From NCBI GenBank assembly GCA_964558665.1, contig CAZLFA010000022.1, forward strand, positions 1-51,915: a stretch of 51,915 bases of DNA, given 5' to 3'. The stretch comes from CAZLFA01 sp964558665 (GTDB lineage: Bacteria > Desulfobacterota > Syntrophia > Syntrophales > PHBD01). Shown in pieces: positions 8,521 to 16,454 of this stretch. The position numbers and the translations under genes are program-made. A model generated the notes under the pieces. That model searched no databases. It was not told the origin of the DNA and saw nothing but the letters and a program-made list of their open reading frames with translations. Numbering within the stretch: the stretch's first letter is position 1; each line of letters begins with the position of its first letter.

Positions 8521-8763
8521 TCAGAGATTATCTGGTTGGTCCGCTGCTTCATCGAGCAGGGAAAGAAAGTATTCGAAGTCGCTCAGGCAGATTTGGTGCT
8601 GCGCGGGCGAGATAATATCTTTGTTGTCATCGTAAAACTGATACACCAGCTCCCGGTATGCCTCCTTCGCCGCCACCGACATCTGAATGCAGCCCGACAT
8701 CATGCCGTTGACGATGAATTCCGTCGCCTCTCTCATTTGCGTAATTTTTTCCCGGTCTATCAA
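8521..8763 (-). CDS. Small hypothetical helical protein
   Basis: 80 residues, not recognised. Predicted all-helical and soluble (EKITQMREATEFIVNGMMSG, VAAKEAYRELVYQFYDDN). The start codon is TTG with AGGGG upstream (spacing about seven). It lies 60 bases downstream of the membrane-protein gene on the same strand and may be its operon partner. Confidence 0.55.
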   Translation of the reverse strand: MIDREKITQMREATEFIVNGMMSGCIQMSVAAKEAYRELVYQFYDDNKDIISPAQHQICLSDFEYFLSLLDEAADQPDNL

Positions 8764-8823
8764 TCTGTGCCCCTTAATACTGGGATGGGATAAAAATCCG
8801 CCGCTGCGCTGTCCGGCGTATGC

Positions 8824-9885
8824 TCATTCCTTTATTCCTTCCAGGCCGTTCTCTCTGGCGTAAGTTCTGATCTGGAGAGCAAAATCATCCTTTCTGTCCT
8901 TCCTTTTCAGATAGCCGTTTGCGTACACTGTGAAGGTCTTCCGCAGTTCGGGACTGTCATAGTGCTTTCGCATCTTCATGATGTCGCGAAGCTGGGATTC
9001 AAGAGCTTCGGTATTCATCCCTTTGCGCGCTATTTCCACTTGCCTGGTAATGTCATGATTTGCGGACTTTTCGATTCTTGCGGGTGTTTCTGCCGGAGTC
9101 TTCACTTCCGAACTCTGGATGATAAATGTAAAGAAGAATCCTATACCAAAAAACAGCAGCGCTATCGGCAGCGCAAAGATTATCCGGTGAGAAAGTTTCG
9201 GGATCATGCCGCCGTGCAGCGACCAGCCGCCCGAGGTGACTGCTTTGTGAATGGGCATCCACAGGTCGTTGGAGTTGTAGGTCAGTTTTTTCATGTCCAC
9301 CTTCAGGCCGCCTTCGGAAAATTCGATGGAGGGATATGCCTCAAACCGGTATTCGGAATAAATGCCTTCCGAGTAGTTGAGGGAGAAGCTGCCCGCCCCG
9401 GCCGATATGTTCCACTTCCAGTCTTTGTCTTTCATTATGAAGAAGACCCTGTGGCTGCTCTCGTCAAAGGACAGGACAATCACCCTTTTCATTCCCGAGG
9501 CGCCGGCGTTTGTAATCTGGAAATAGTCTATATCTGCCGACCAGGTAATAATGAGCTTGCCTCCCGTTCTGGCGACATCGAAAAGTTTTTCCCCGTTGAC
9601 GGGCGCGCTGAACGCCTTTTCAATCCTTTCCATAATTTCATCCCCGGACAGGGGCGCAGTGCCGGGTTCCGGCCTGAATACAATAAAGATGTCCTGCAGC
9701 TTGAAAAACATCAGTGTGATGAACATGCCCGTCAGGGCGAAGATAACGCTCACAAGGGTTCCGTGCTCGATGAAAATCTCTTCGAAATGCGGGCCAGAGA
9801 AAATTATCAGGGCCGCCAGGACGGCAGCAACACCTGCCATGGTCCCCATGAAGGAAAGTACAAACTTGATGAGCTGACCTGTCAT
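8824..9885 (-). CDS. Hypothetical membrane protein
   Basis: 353 residues, no family recognised. Two N-terminal membrane helices (about 5-30 and 42-64) are followed by a roughly 165-residue soluble domain rich in beta structure (GGKLIITWSADIDYFQI, RVIVLSFDES, KVDMKKLTYNSNDLW), a third membrane helix (about 235-258, IIFALPIALLFFGIGFFF), and a charged helical tail to the end. GGAGG lies eight bases before the ATG. It sits 68 bases downstream of a TauE-type permease gene and 60 bases upstream of the small helical gene, all on the minus strand, so co-transcription is possible. Confidence 0.7.
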   Translation of the reverse strand: MTGQLIKFVLSFMGTMAGVAAVLAALIIFSGPHFEEIFIEHGTLVSVIFALTGMFITLMFFKLQDIFIVFRPEPGTAPLSGDEIMERIEKAFSAPVNGEKLFDVARTGGKLIITWSADIDYFQITNAGASGMKRVIVLSFDESSHRVFFIMKDKDWKWNISAGAGSFSLNYSEGIYSEYRFEAYPSIEFSEGGLKVDMKKLTYNSNDLWMPIHKAVTSGGWSLHGGMIPKLSHRIIFALPIALLFFGIGFFFTFIIQSSEVKTPAETPARIEKSANHDITRQVEIARKGMNTEALESQLRDIMKMRKHYDSPELRKTFTVYANGYLKRKDRKDDFALQIRTYARENGLEGIKE

Positions 9886-9953
9886 ATATTACCTCCAGGC
9901 TTTGAGTTTGTCATTACTTTAGCATGATTGAAGGATGTCCGCACGAACATTTG

Positions 9954-10700
9954 TCAGAACAGTGAGTACTTGACGATCAGAAATATTCCGCTTACGACGA
10001 GAAGGGCAATGACAATATTTTCTATCGTCTGCTCGTCAAGCCTCTTGTCGATTTTTACTCCCGCGTACATGCCGGCGGCAACAGCCGGAAGAACGAGCAG
10101 CGTGAGTTTGATTACCTCCCATGTCAACAGACCGTTGATCAGATAGTAGAAGAACCGGAAGATGTTGTCGACAAGAAATACAAAACACAGATTTGCCCGG
10201 AAGCCGCTTCTGCCGTCCGTTGTGCGGCTGATGTAGGCGACCAGCGGTGCGCTGATTCCGAACATGCCCGCCAGTACGCCGGAAAGCAGGCCAATGATGC
10301 TGAGCAGTATCGGGTTGGCTTTCCCGTTTTCATCAGACGGCGGTTTCCTCATGATCATTTCTACGGCAATGCCGATGACGACCACGCCGAGAAAGCACTT
10401 CAGCCACCGATCGTCGCCGCTCTTCAGGATCAGCGTTCCGGGAATGATGCCGGCCAGCATCACCAGCGACAGGGGAACGACGATCTTCAGGGAAAGGTCC
10501 GTTCTATTTTTCCAGACCAGGAAAAGATTTGTGGGAATGCTCAGCAGGAGGTCGATGGGGGTGATCGTCCTGTTCGGCAGGACAAACGAATAAAGCGGAG
10601 ACATCACCAGGGTGTTGCCGAAACCGGTTATGCCCTTGATCAGGTATGCCAGGAAAGCAACAGCCATAAGGAATGCATAGAAGACGATAAGGGAATCCAT
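9954..10700 (-). CDS. TauE/SafE-family anion permease
   Basis: 248 residues, normal length for the TauE/SafE (DUF81) family of sulfite, sulfonate or organic-anion exporters. About eight membrane helices are visible. The N-terminal repeat has KGITGFGNTLVMSPLYSF and the second repeat LSGVLAGMFGISAPLVAYISR, the duplicated glycine-rich motif of the family. The start ATG 10700 opens the first helix (MDSLIVFYAFLMAVAFLAY); an upstream extension to 11030 is low-complexity and crosses the divergent lipoprotein gene. Substrate unknown. Confidence 0.85.
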   Translation of the reverse strand: MDSLIVFYAFLMAVAFLAYLIKGITGFGNTLVMSPLYSFVLPNRTITPIDLLLSIPTNLFLVWKNRTDLSLKIVVPLSLVMLAGIIPGTLILKSGDDRWLKCFLGVVVIGIAVEMIMRKPPSDENGKANPILLSIIGLLSGVLAGMFGISAPLVAYISRTTDGRSGFRANLCFVFLVDNIFRFFYYLINGLLTWEVIKLTLLVLPAVAAGMYAGVKIDKRLDEQTIENIVIALLVVSGIFLIVKYSLF

Positions 10701-10752
10701 AGCGCCTAGATATGCGACATTCAGAAAAAAGACAAGATGTGATTGCCTGAGG

Positions 10753-10781
10753 TCGCCAAAAAAGAGTGCTTGTGGTATAAT
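10753..10781 (+). promoter_or_regulatory. Extended -10 promoter for the flavodoxin lipoprotein
   Basis: A perfect TATAAT at 10776-10781 preceded by TGG (extended -10), with a weaker -35 TCGCCA at 10753-10758 and a 17-base spacer. It points at the gene at 10882. Confidence 0.6.
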
Positions 10782-10881
10782 GAAAGCCGGGTGAAACAAC
10801 TTTGCCGGTTGCCGTTTGGGGGAGGCGGCTGCAAAATAAACAGTTTTCTGATTGATCATCAGATCAACCAGGGCAATCAAT

Positions 10882-11535
10882 ATGCATATAAAAATTATTG
10901 CCCCTATGAAACGCATCTCTGTCCCGCTTGTTCTGCTGGTGATGCTGGTCGTCGCCTGCAGTGGAACGCATGATCCCGGGAGCCCTGTCGTTAAGGACAG
11001 GATTGCTGCCGAAGGGTCGGCCGTCTCCAAGACCCTTGTCGCCTATCAAAGCAAATACGGGAGCACGAGGCAGTATGCAGAGTGGATAGGCAGTGAGATA
11101 AAAGCGGATGTCCATGACCTCGGGAACGATGAAAAGCCTGATTTTTCACGCTATGACATAATCATCTTCGGCGGGTATTTCCGGATGGGCGGCATACCCG
11201 CAGCTTCGGTCATTAAGGACAATTGGCAAACGATCAAGCGAAAGCGGATAGTTCTTTTCACCGCCTCCGGTACTCCTCCCGACCATCCCGATATTCAGAA
11301 AGTCTATGGCAAAAGCCTTCCCGAGGAGATCAGAATGGAGATAAAGTATTTCCCTCTGCGTGGCAGACTGTTGCAGAAGGATATGGGGTTTTTCGATTCC
11401 TTTCTTGTCTCCATCGGGCGCATGATGGAAAAGGATGAAACGCTGCGCGCCTTCATGAGCGGGGATTTCGATGGCGTCAGGAAGGAGAATATACAGCCGT
11501 TGCTTGATTATCTGAAAGGAATTAGAAATAATTAA
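10882..11535 (+). CDS. Flavodoxin-fold lipoprotein (HemG-like domain)
   Basis: 217 residues. A hydrophobic signal ends in a lipobox (MLVVAC, Cys 26), so the mature protein should be a lipid-anchored envelope protein. The rest is a flavodoxin-5/HemG-type domain: TLVAYQSKYGSTRQYAEWI carries the FMN phosphate loop (SKYGST), followed by YDIIIFGGYFRMGGIP and KRIVLFTASGTPPD. Flavodoxins are normally cytoplasmic, so export is unusual. The start is uncertain: ATG 10882 has AGGG upstream, and ATG 10906 would also give a lipoprotein signal. A strong promoter lies about 100 bases upstream. Repeat copy C follows the stop. Confidence 0.75.
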   Translation: MHIKIIAPMKRISVPLVLLVMLVVACSGTHDPGSPVVKDRIAAEGSAVSKTLVAYQSKYGSTRQYAEWIGSEIKADVHDLGNDEKPDFSRYDIIIFGGYFRMGGIPAASVIKDNWQTIKRKRIVLFTASGTPPDHPDIQKVYGKSLPEEIRMEIKYFPLRGRLLQKDMGFFDSFLVSIGRMMEKDETLRAFMSGDFDGVRKENIQPLLDYLKGIRNN

Positions 11536-11588
11536 GAAAGGGCTCTTTTACGGAATAACCAACTGTATCGATTTTCGGTATTGCCGGT

Positions 11589-11704
11589 GCGCAAAAGGTT
11601 TTTCGCGGCTCAGAATATTTTTTCGACATGAGCAATAGCGGCAACCCAAGCCCTGCCTGATGAAAAAATATTTGATTCGCCGCTTGAAAACCTCTTGCGC
11701 AAGC
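11589..11704 (+). repeat. Dispersed palindromic element, copy C (complete)
   Basis: Left arm (GCGCAAAAGGTTTTTCGCGG then CTCAGAATATTTTTTC) and right arm (GAAAAAATATTTGATTCGCC then GCTTGAAAACCTCTTGCGC) form an imperfect inverted repeat of nearly 40 bases around a centre of roughly 35. An outer AAAGGGCTCTTTT and a GGTATTGCC block (11537-11588) extend the similarity to copies A, D and F. It begins immediately after the preceding gene's stop. Confidence 0.75.
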
Positions 11705-11795
11705 TGAACCCTGTTTCTATCCGGAAAGAATTATGGTTCATTCCCGGGTGACAGCAAAAATTAATGAGGCTTGGAACTGATAGCTGTTTAATGGC

Positions 11796-13478
11796 ATGCG
11801 AATAATTTATCTGGCCGACATCCATGGGGCGTTTGAGAGAGTCAGGCAGCTGCTGGACTCAACGCATGCCGACGTTTATATCATCGCAGGCGACCTTATC
11901 GATCTGCCCTTTTACTCGATGAACACGGCGATGCACTACCATGACCTGCAGACGTATTTCCACGCCTATCGAAGGCAGATCGACGGCGCGGATTCACTTC
12001 TTGATGACTTTGTCGATAAGCTCATGGAGGAACCAGACATTCCGGAAGACGTGCAGGAGAAGGGGGCGCGCTTCCAGCAGTACACAATCCGTGCCCGCCG
12101 GGTGATGCAGCAGAAATACAAGGTGCTGGAGAATATTCTCACCCTTAAAACGGAGGCCTCCTGTTTCTGCCTCCCCGGAAATTACGACATGGATCTCCGC
12201 TACACGTCCCTGCACCGGCGCGATCTTCATCTCCGCTGCTTTCAGGCCGGCGCAGTGCGCATCGGCGGTTACGGCGGAACAAGCGGATGGACCCAGGGGA
12301 TCCCGGAACGGTACGTGATCCGCTGCCGTCCGGAGAGCGCGTGCAGCGAGAGAGACAAGGAGATGGTGAGTTTCTTCGTGGAGGCAAGGCCTGACATTAT
12401 CGTTACCCACCAGCCGGCACATGGCTTTCATGATCACGTCACGCCGATGGGACCGACCGGATCGTCGGCACTGCTCAGCTATTGCGAAAGCAATGAAGTG
12501 ATTGCCTGCCTTACCGGTCATATTCACGAGCAATGGGGATTTGCGGAAGATGAGGGCACCGTTTATCTTAATCCTTCCAATTTCGGCGACGTATCGCAGA
12601 TCAGCGGCCGGATTGCCGAGGGCGGATTTTTCCATGAGATTGAAATAGGGAATGGCGCAATACAAAGGGTAACATACCGGAAGACAACCGATCGGGCCGT
12701 TCAGGACATTGTCGTATATGAAAGAAATGATGATGAATGGACGAGCAGGGTGCTGGACCAGGAGCGTTTCGGAGCCCATCTGCGCGGGCATGCTTACGAC
12801 AGCCAAGCGGATGCCGATGAGGATAAGGTTTCCGGGCTGTCCGATGTTGTTGAAAAATTTTATCCGTATCAGCAGACGCATTGTGACGATAAAGCTTATA
12901 AGGAATTGACGGATAAAATGAATAAGGGAGAAACCCCGCCGCTGGCATTTGACATCATCGGTTCCGCAGGAGAAGATTTGAGCGGTCAGAAAGGGGATAA
13001 ACTGGACATAGTGGTTTATATCCGGTGCGGAGACAGCGACGAGGATAAACTCTGCTTTAAAGGTCCCGCTACGGACTGCCGCCGGCTTGCCTCTGCCGAG
13101 GCTGTAATCAATGAACGCATAGGAAAGCTTTTGCCGTTCAGAGTCATTGACTGCATCGATCTTCAGCATGTGGAAAAAAGCATCCTGGCAAAGAATTATG
13201 AATGCGAGATGCTGCAGCGTTTTGTCGTTTACCGGTCTGTCGGAAGCACAATCAACAGCGGATTCATTGCCGCGACGGAAGAGCTTCTGAACCGGAGCGG
13301 GGAATTCATACGTGAACTGGAAGGAAGCATCCGCACTTATTTTCGCATATTCATGACAGCCGCCGGCCATGCGCATTCCCTTGACGGCTATGAGTCGCAT
13401 CTGAACGCCATGGGTATTCGCCTTCCCAGGGCGATGCGCGGCAGGATCAGAGCCTATCTGGAAAGGCAGATAAGATGA
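11796..13478 (+). CDS. Metallophosphoesterase with uncharacterised C-terminal domain (nucleotidyltransferase-like?)
   Basis: 560 residues. Residues 1-290 form a calcineurin-like metallophosphoesterase: LADIHG (D8, H10), AGDLID (D33), LPGNYD, VTHQPAHG and TGHIHEQWG supply the usual metal ligands. An atypical helical insert (about 45-120) lies between the second and third motifs. The remaining 270 residues are not a phosphoesterase. Around 385-410, FDIIGSAGEDLSG ... DKLDIVVYI is faintly like the GS...D.D signature of pol-beta nucleotidyltransferases, and a helical C-terminus follows. It overlaps the next gene by four bases (ATGA), so the two are translationally coupled and probably share a nucleotide-signalling task. 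The NTase reading is weak inference. Confidence 0.75.
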   Translation: MRIIYLADIHGAFERVRQLLDSTHADVYIIAGDLIDLPFYSMNTAMHYHDLQTYFHAYRRQIDGADSLLDDFVDKLMEEPDIPEDVQEKGARFQQYTIRARRVMQQKYKVLENILTLKTEASCFCLPGNYDMDLRYTSLHRRDLHLRCFQAGAVRIGGYGGTSGWTQGIPERYVIRCRPESACSERDKEMVSFFVEARPDIIVTHQPAHGFHDHVTPMGPTGSSALLSYCESNEVIACLTGHIHEQWGFAEDEGTVYLNPSNFGDVSQISGRIAEGGFFHEIEIGNGAIQRVTYRKTTDRAVQDIVVYERNDDEWTSRVLDQERFGAHLRGHAYDSQADADEDKVSGLSDVVEKFYPYQQTHCDDKAYKELTDKMNKGETPPLAFDIIGSAGEDLSGQKGDKLDIVVYIRCGDSDEDKLCFKGPATDCRRLASAEAVINERIGKLLPFRVIDCIDLQHVEKSILAKNYECEMLQRFVVYRSVGSTINSGFIAATEELLNRSGEFIRELEGSIRTYFRIFMTAAGHAHSLDGYESHLNAMGIRLPRAMRGRIRAYLERQIR

Positions 13479-14503
13479 AGAAAAATGACAAGCCGAAGAA
13501 AACAGTTGCAGAGAAAGCGAAAGGAAAGGTCGATACGGGCATCATTGCCAGACTGGTGAACAGGTACCAGTTTTCGCTTTCCGTTGAAGAGTCCTACGCG
13601 GTAACGTCCCAGTGCCTGGAAACTCTTTTCCCCGATGACAGCGGCGTCCTGTATATGAAGGAAGAAAAGCAGGATCTCTACCTTCCCGCCGCCCGCTGGG
13701 GGGATAAAACCGGGCGTCTGGAAACTATCGGCAGCCAGGATTGCTGGGCGCTGAGAAGGGGGCGCATGCATAAGATCATGGCGAAGTCTGAGGATATATG
13801 CTGCCGGCATATCGTGTCTCCTGCAGCCGGCAAATCCTATCTTTGCGTACCCATTATAACGCTGGGGGAACCTCTGGGACTTGTTCACTTTGCAACAAAA
13901 TCGGGGGCGCGGGTATTCGCCGGAAAGAGACAGGCGGTCAGGCTCGTAACCGACCTGCTTTCCATGGCCATCGTCAACATAAGGCTTCGCGGGCGCATCC
14001 AGGACATGATCGACCGGGACTATTCGACGGGGCTTTTCAACCGGGGATTCATAGAGGAGAAATTCAAGCGCCTCCTCAAGACGGCGATGCGCGATCAATC
14101 CCCGATCGGTCTGGTGATGATGGACATCGATCATTTCGGGTACTTTACCGAGAATTACGGGCATGGCGCGGCAAGCGCCGTGCTGCGCGACCTGGGAGAT
14201 TTTCTGGCCGGCTATCTGGGCAAGGAAGACCTGGCATGCAGGTACGGGGCGGATGAGTTCCTGCTGGTTCTTCCGGGACACACCCTGGCTGCGTCACAGA
14301 AACGGGCGGAAAATATCCGTGCCCTGATCAGGGAGCGGGGCTCCTACGAGGAGCATCGCCAGATAAAGAGAATAACCCTTTCCATCGGGGTTGCGGCTTA
14401 TCCCGACCACGGCGGCACCGCAGACGACCTGATTCAGAGCGTAAAGAACGCCCTCAAGCAGGCCAAGCAGGCAGGCCGGGACCGGATTGTTGTGAGCCAA
14501 TAG
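13475..14503 (+). CDS. GAF-GGDEF protein with a variant GADEF active site
   Basis: 342 residues. A lysine-rich N-terminus precedes a GAF-type sensor domain (about 30-175, FPDDSGVLYMKEEKQDLYLP ... LCVPIITLGEPLGLVHFAT), then a GGDEF domain (about 185-340, DYSTGLFNRGFIEEKF, VMMDIDHFGYFTENYGHGA). The signature reads GADEF at residues 258-262, so the second Gly is Ala while the catalytic Asp-Glu is kept. The inhibitory RxxD site five residues upstream is GKED, lacking Arg. It may be an active diguanylate cyclase without product inhibition or one with altered activity. Start overlaps the metallophosphoesterase stop (ATGA). Confidence 0.9.
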   Translation: MKKNDKPKKTVAEKAKGKVDTGIIARLVNRYQFSLSVEESYAVTSQCLETLFPDDSGVLYMKEEKQDLYLPAARWGDKTGRLETIGSQDCWALRRGRMHKIMAKSEDICCRHIVSPAAGKSYLCVPIITLGEPLGLVHFATKSGARVFAGKRQAVRLVTDLLSMAIVNIRLRGRIQDMIDRDYSTGLFNRGFIEEKFKRLLKTAMRDQSPIGLVMMDIDHFGYFTENYGHGAASAVLRDLGDFLAGYLGKEDLACRYGADEFLLVLPGHTLAASQKRAENIRALIRERGSYEEHRQIKRITLSIGVAAYPDHGGTADDLIQSVKNALKQAKQAGRDRIVVSQ

Positions 14504-14507
14504 TCAG

Positions 14508-14600
14508 TTTCCGTCCGGAAAGGGCTCTTTTCCGCTCCGGCTTTGTCGATCTGCGGTATTGCTTGTGCGACGTACATTATGTACGCCTCCGCGCAATACC
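14508..14600 (+). repeat. Dispersed element, copy D (left part) with a local hairpin
   Basis: TTTCCGTCCGGAAAGGGCTC begins five bases after the GGDEF gene stop and the block continues with GATCTGCGGTATTGC as in copies A and F. It then diverges into a hairpin: GGTATTGC (14555-14562) and GTAC (14572-14575) pair with GTAC (14581-14584) and GCAATACC (14593-14600). The tract 14601-14728 shows nothing else. Confidence 0.6.
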
Positions 14601-14728
14601 TTGATCTCTTTGCTCATATGGGTGAGCATCAGGCGCTTTGCTCCCGTTTTTCCAAAGTGGCTCATCAGGGTGAGAAAATCCATATGCCCCTTTTATTCTA
14701 AACAATATCAATGTATAAAACGTAATAA

Positions 14729-15079
14729 TTGTACAACAGAATTGTTTTAAATAATGCTGATGGGAAAAGCGTGCAGAGCGTGAAGATTGAAGAGTATTAT
14801 ATCGAGGAAGGCGTAAGCGACACAAAAACCACCATCCAGATATCAACCACGCCTCTGGATGTGCAGGGGACAAACAGGTTTATCAGTGACGGCATGCTGG
14901 TTTACCAGCTCAGAGGGGAGAAGGTTAAAGGCTCTTTGATCAAGGCCGAGTTAACCTCGCGCAGGCTCTTTTCCGACGGAACGCCCAGGCCGGACAGCAC
15001 CTTTCACAGGGTAATACAGTTTTACGATGAAAAATACAGTCCGCAGATTTTGGTCAACTTTGTGACCTTGCGGAAGTAA
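14729..15079 (+). pseudogene. Hypothetical protein, probably 5'-truncated
   Basis: An open frame of 116 codons with protein-like, beta-rich sequence (KIEEYYIEEGVSDTKTTIQI, STTPLDVQGTNRFI, RVIQFYDEKYSPQILVNFV). It lacks a credible start: the only options are TTG at 14729, directly after an in-frame stop, or GTG at 14771 without a good ribosome site. The front of the gene may have been lost at the repeat lying just upstream. It converges with ubiE/menG and overlaps its end by 26 bases. Family not recognised. Confidence 0.4.
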
Positions 15080-15836
15080 CCGCAGTCGCGGGTTTGATGC
15101 CGACGTGCAGGTAGGTGATGCCCAGCGAAAGAGAATGTGTTTCCACGTTTTCCAGCCCGGCATCCTTCATCATTCCGGCAAAAGCAGCCGGAGTAGGAAA
15201 GTGCGCAATGGAGTCGGCCAGGTAGTTGTAGGCGGCCGGATTCTTAGACAACAGGCGGGCCGAACCAGGGATGATCTTCATCAGGTAGCGCTCGTAGATT
15301 TTTTTGAACCAGGGAATCTGCGGGAAGTGCATCTCCAGCACCATGATCTGACCGCCCGGTACTACTGCCCGTGCCATTTCCCGCAACGCCTGCATCCTGT
15401 CGGGAATGTTGCGGATGCCGAAGGCGATCCCCGCGACGTCGAACAGACCGTCCCTGAAGGGAAGACACAGGGCATCGCCCTGAATCAGGTGAATACGCCT
15501 ATTCAGGTTTTGACGTGCGATCTTGTCGGCACCGATGGTCATCATGTCCCTGACAAAGTCCAGTCCCATGACGTGGATGTCCCCGTGTGAGCGGGTTGCT
15601 TCAATGGCCAGATCGGCGGTGCCGGTAGCGACGTCCAGATATCTTTTCGTACGGAAGAAATTCATTTTCTTAACCGCGTAACGGCGCCAGGCAAGGTCCC
15701 TCCCCATGCTGAAGACGTGGTTGAGCAGGTCGTAGCGCCTTGCTATGGTCGAGAACATCTCACGGACCAGGCCGGTCTGCTCGGCAGGACTCATGTCGGC
15801 AACCGAGGGGTATTTTTCTTTCAGGCGTTTTTCCAT
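15054..15836 (-). CDS. ubiE/menG: Demethylmenaquinone/ubiquinone C-methyltransferase
   Basis: 260 residues, the normal length. Class I SAM methyltransferase of the UbiE/MenG family, which methylates the quinone ring late in (mena)quinone synthesis. Family signatures are present: VREMFSTIARRYDLLNHVFSMGRD (in parts), the SAM-binding LDVATGTADLAIEA, GLDFVRDMM, and FDVAGIAFGIRNIPDRMQAL, followed by LSLGITYLHVGIKP at the end. For an anaerobe menaquinone is the likelier product. It is monocistronic, with only a weak ribosome site before ATG 15836. Confidence 0.93.
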   Translation of the reverse strand: MEKRLKEKYPSVADMSPAEQTGLVREMFSTIARRYDLLNHVFSMGRDLAWRRYAVKKMNFFRTKRYLDVATGTADLAIEATRSHGDIHVMGLDFVRDMMTIGADKIARQNLNRRIHLIQGDALCLPFRDGLFDVAGIAFGIRNIPDRMQALREMARAVVPGGQIMVLEMHFPQIPWFKKIYERYLMKIIPGSARLLSKNPAAYNYLADSIAHFPTPAAFAGMMKDAGLENVETHSLSLGITYLHVGIKPATAVTSARSQS

Positions 15837-15970
15837 TAATCAAAAAACCTGTAACGGATGATTACCGGGGTTTTTGTCATGCGCCGGAACCAAAGGTCAA
15901 TTATAGTGATGCGGAATGGGAATTAGCAGAAAATATGTTGCGGGTATAGTCTTTTTTCATGACGTTTGTC

Positions 15971-15998
15971 TTGACAACAGAGGCAGGGCGGCTATAGT
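15971..15998 (+). promoter_or_regulatory. Promoter for the 16030 gene
   Basis: TTGACA at 15971-15976, 16-base spacer, TATAGT at 15993-15998, about 30 bases before the start codon. Confidence 0.6.
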
Positions 15999-16029
15999 CG
16001 AGTCATAATCTCTGATTAAAGGAGGACAA

Positions 16030-16413
16030 ATGATGAAAGGATGCAGATTTTATGTGAAGGCCTTTCTGACTGTGTTCTGTTTTACCTTCATCACCTTTGT
16101 GCTGATTCATCAAACAGCGGCTGCGGGCGATGAAAAGTTTGAAAAATACCGGCAGACAATAAAGAAAGAATGCGGACTCGATATAAAGTATTTTAAGGAT
16201 TCCATGAGAGGCGGCCGCGCTGACGGTAAAAAAATAACGAAATATGATCTCAATCAACTGGTCATGGGCATCAGGCAGGAGCAGGAACACACGAAGAACA
16301 AGATGGTTGCGCTGGAAATTGCCATGGATCACCTTGAAAAGATCCCGGACTACTATACGCGGCTCGCCAAGCTGGAAGAGGATGCGGCAAATTACTTCAG
16401 GATAAATCGATAA
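16030..16413 (+). CDS. Small secreted hypothetical protein
   Basis: 127 residues. A signal peptide (FLTVFCFTFITFVLIHQTAAA, read in parts) ends near residue 32, leaving a charged helical mature protein of about 95 residues with a single Cys (KKECGLD). AAAGGAGG lies close upstream of ATGATG, and a good promoter sits 30 bases further up. No family recognised. The next gene starts 41 bases later but has a weak ribosome site of its own. Confidence 0.7.
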   Translation: MMKGCRFYVKAFLTVFCFTFITFVLIHQTAAAGDEKFEKYRQTIKKECGLDIKYFKDSMRGGRADGKKITKYDLNQLVMGIRQEQEHTKNKMVALEIAMDHLEKIPDYYTRLAKLEEDAANYFRINR

Positions 16414-16454
16414 CGGCGGTTTATAGTAAAGCTGAAAACAAATACAGGCATTAA

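Noticed and set aside
9954..11030. A longer version of the TauE gene
   Set aside because: The extra 110 codons cross the divergent lipoprotein gene and its promoter and are not membrane-like; start set at 10700.
11994..13400. A 468-codon open frame antisense to the metallophosphoesterase
   Set aside because: Mirror frame of a gene with clear catalytic motifs; no family features or start signal.
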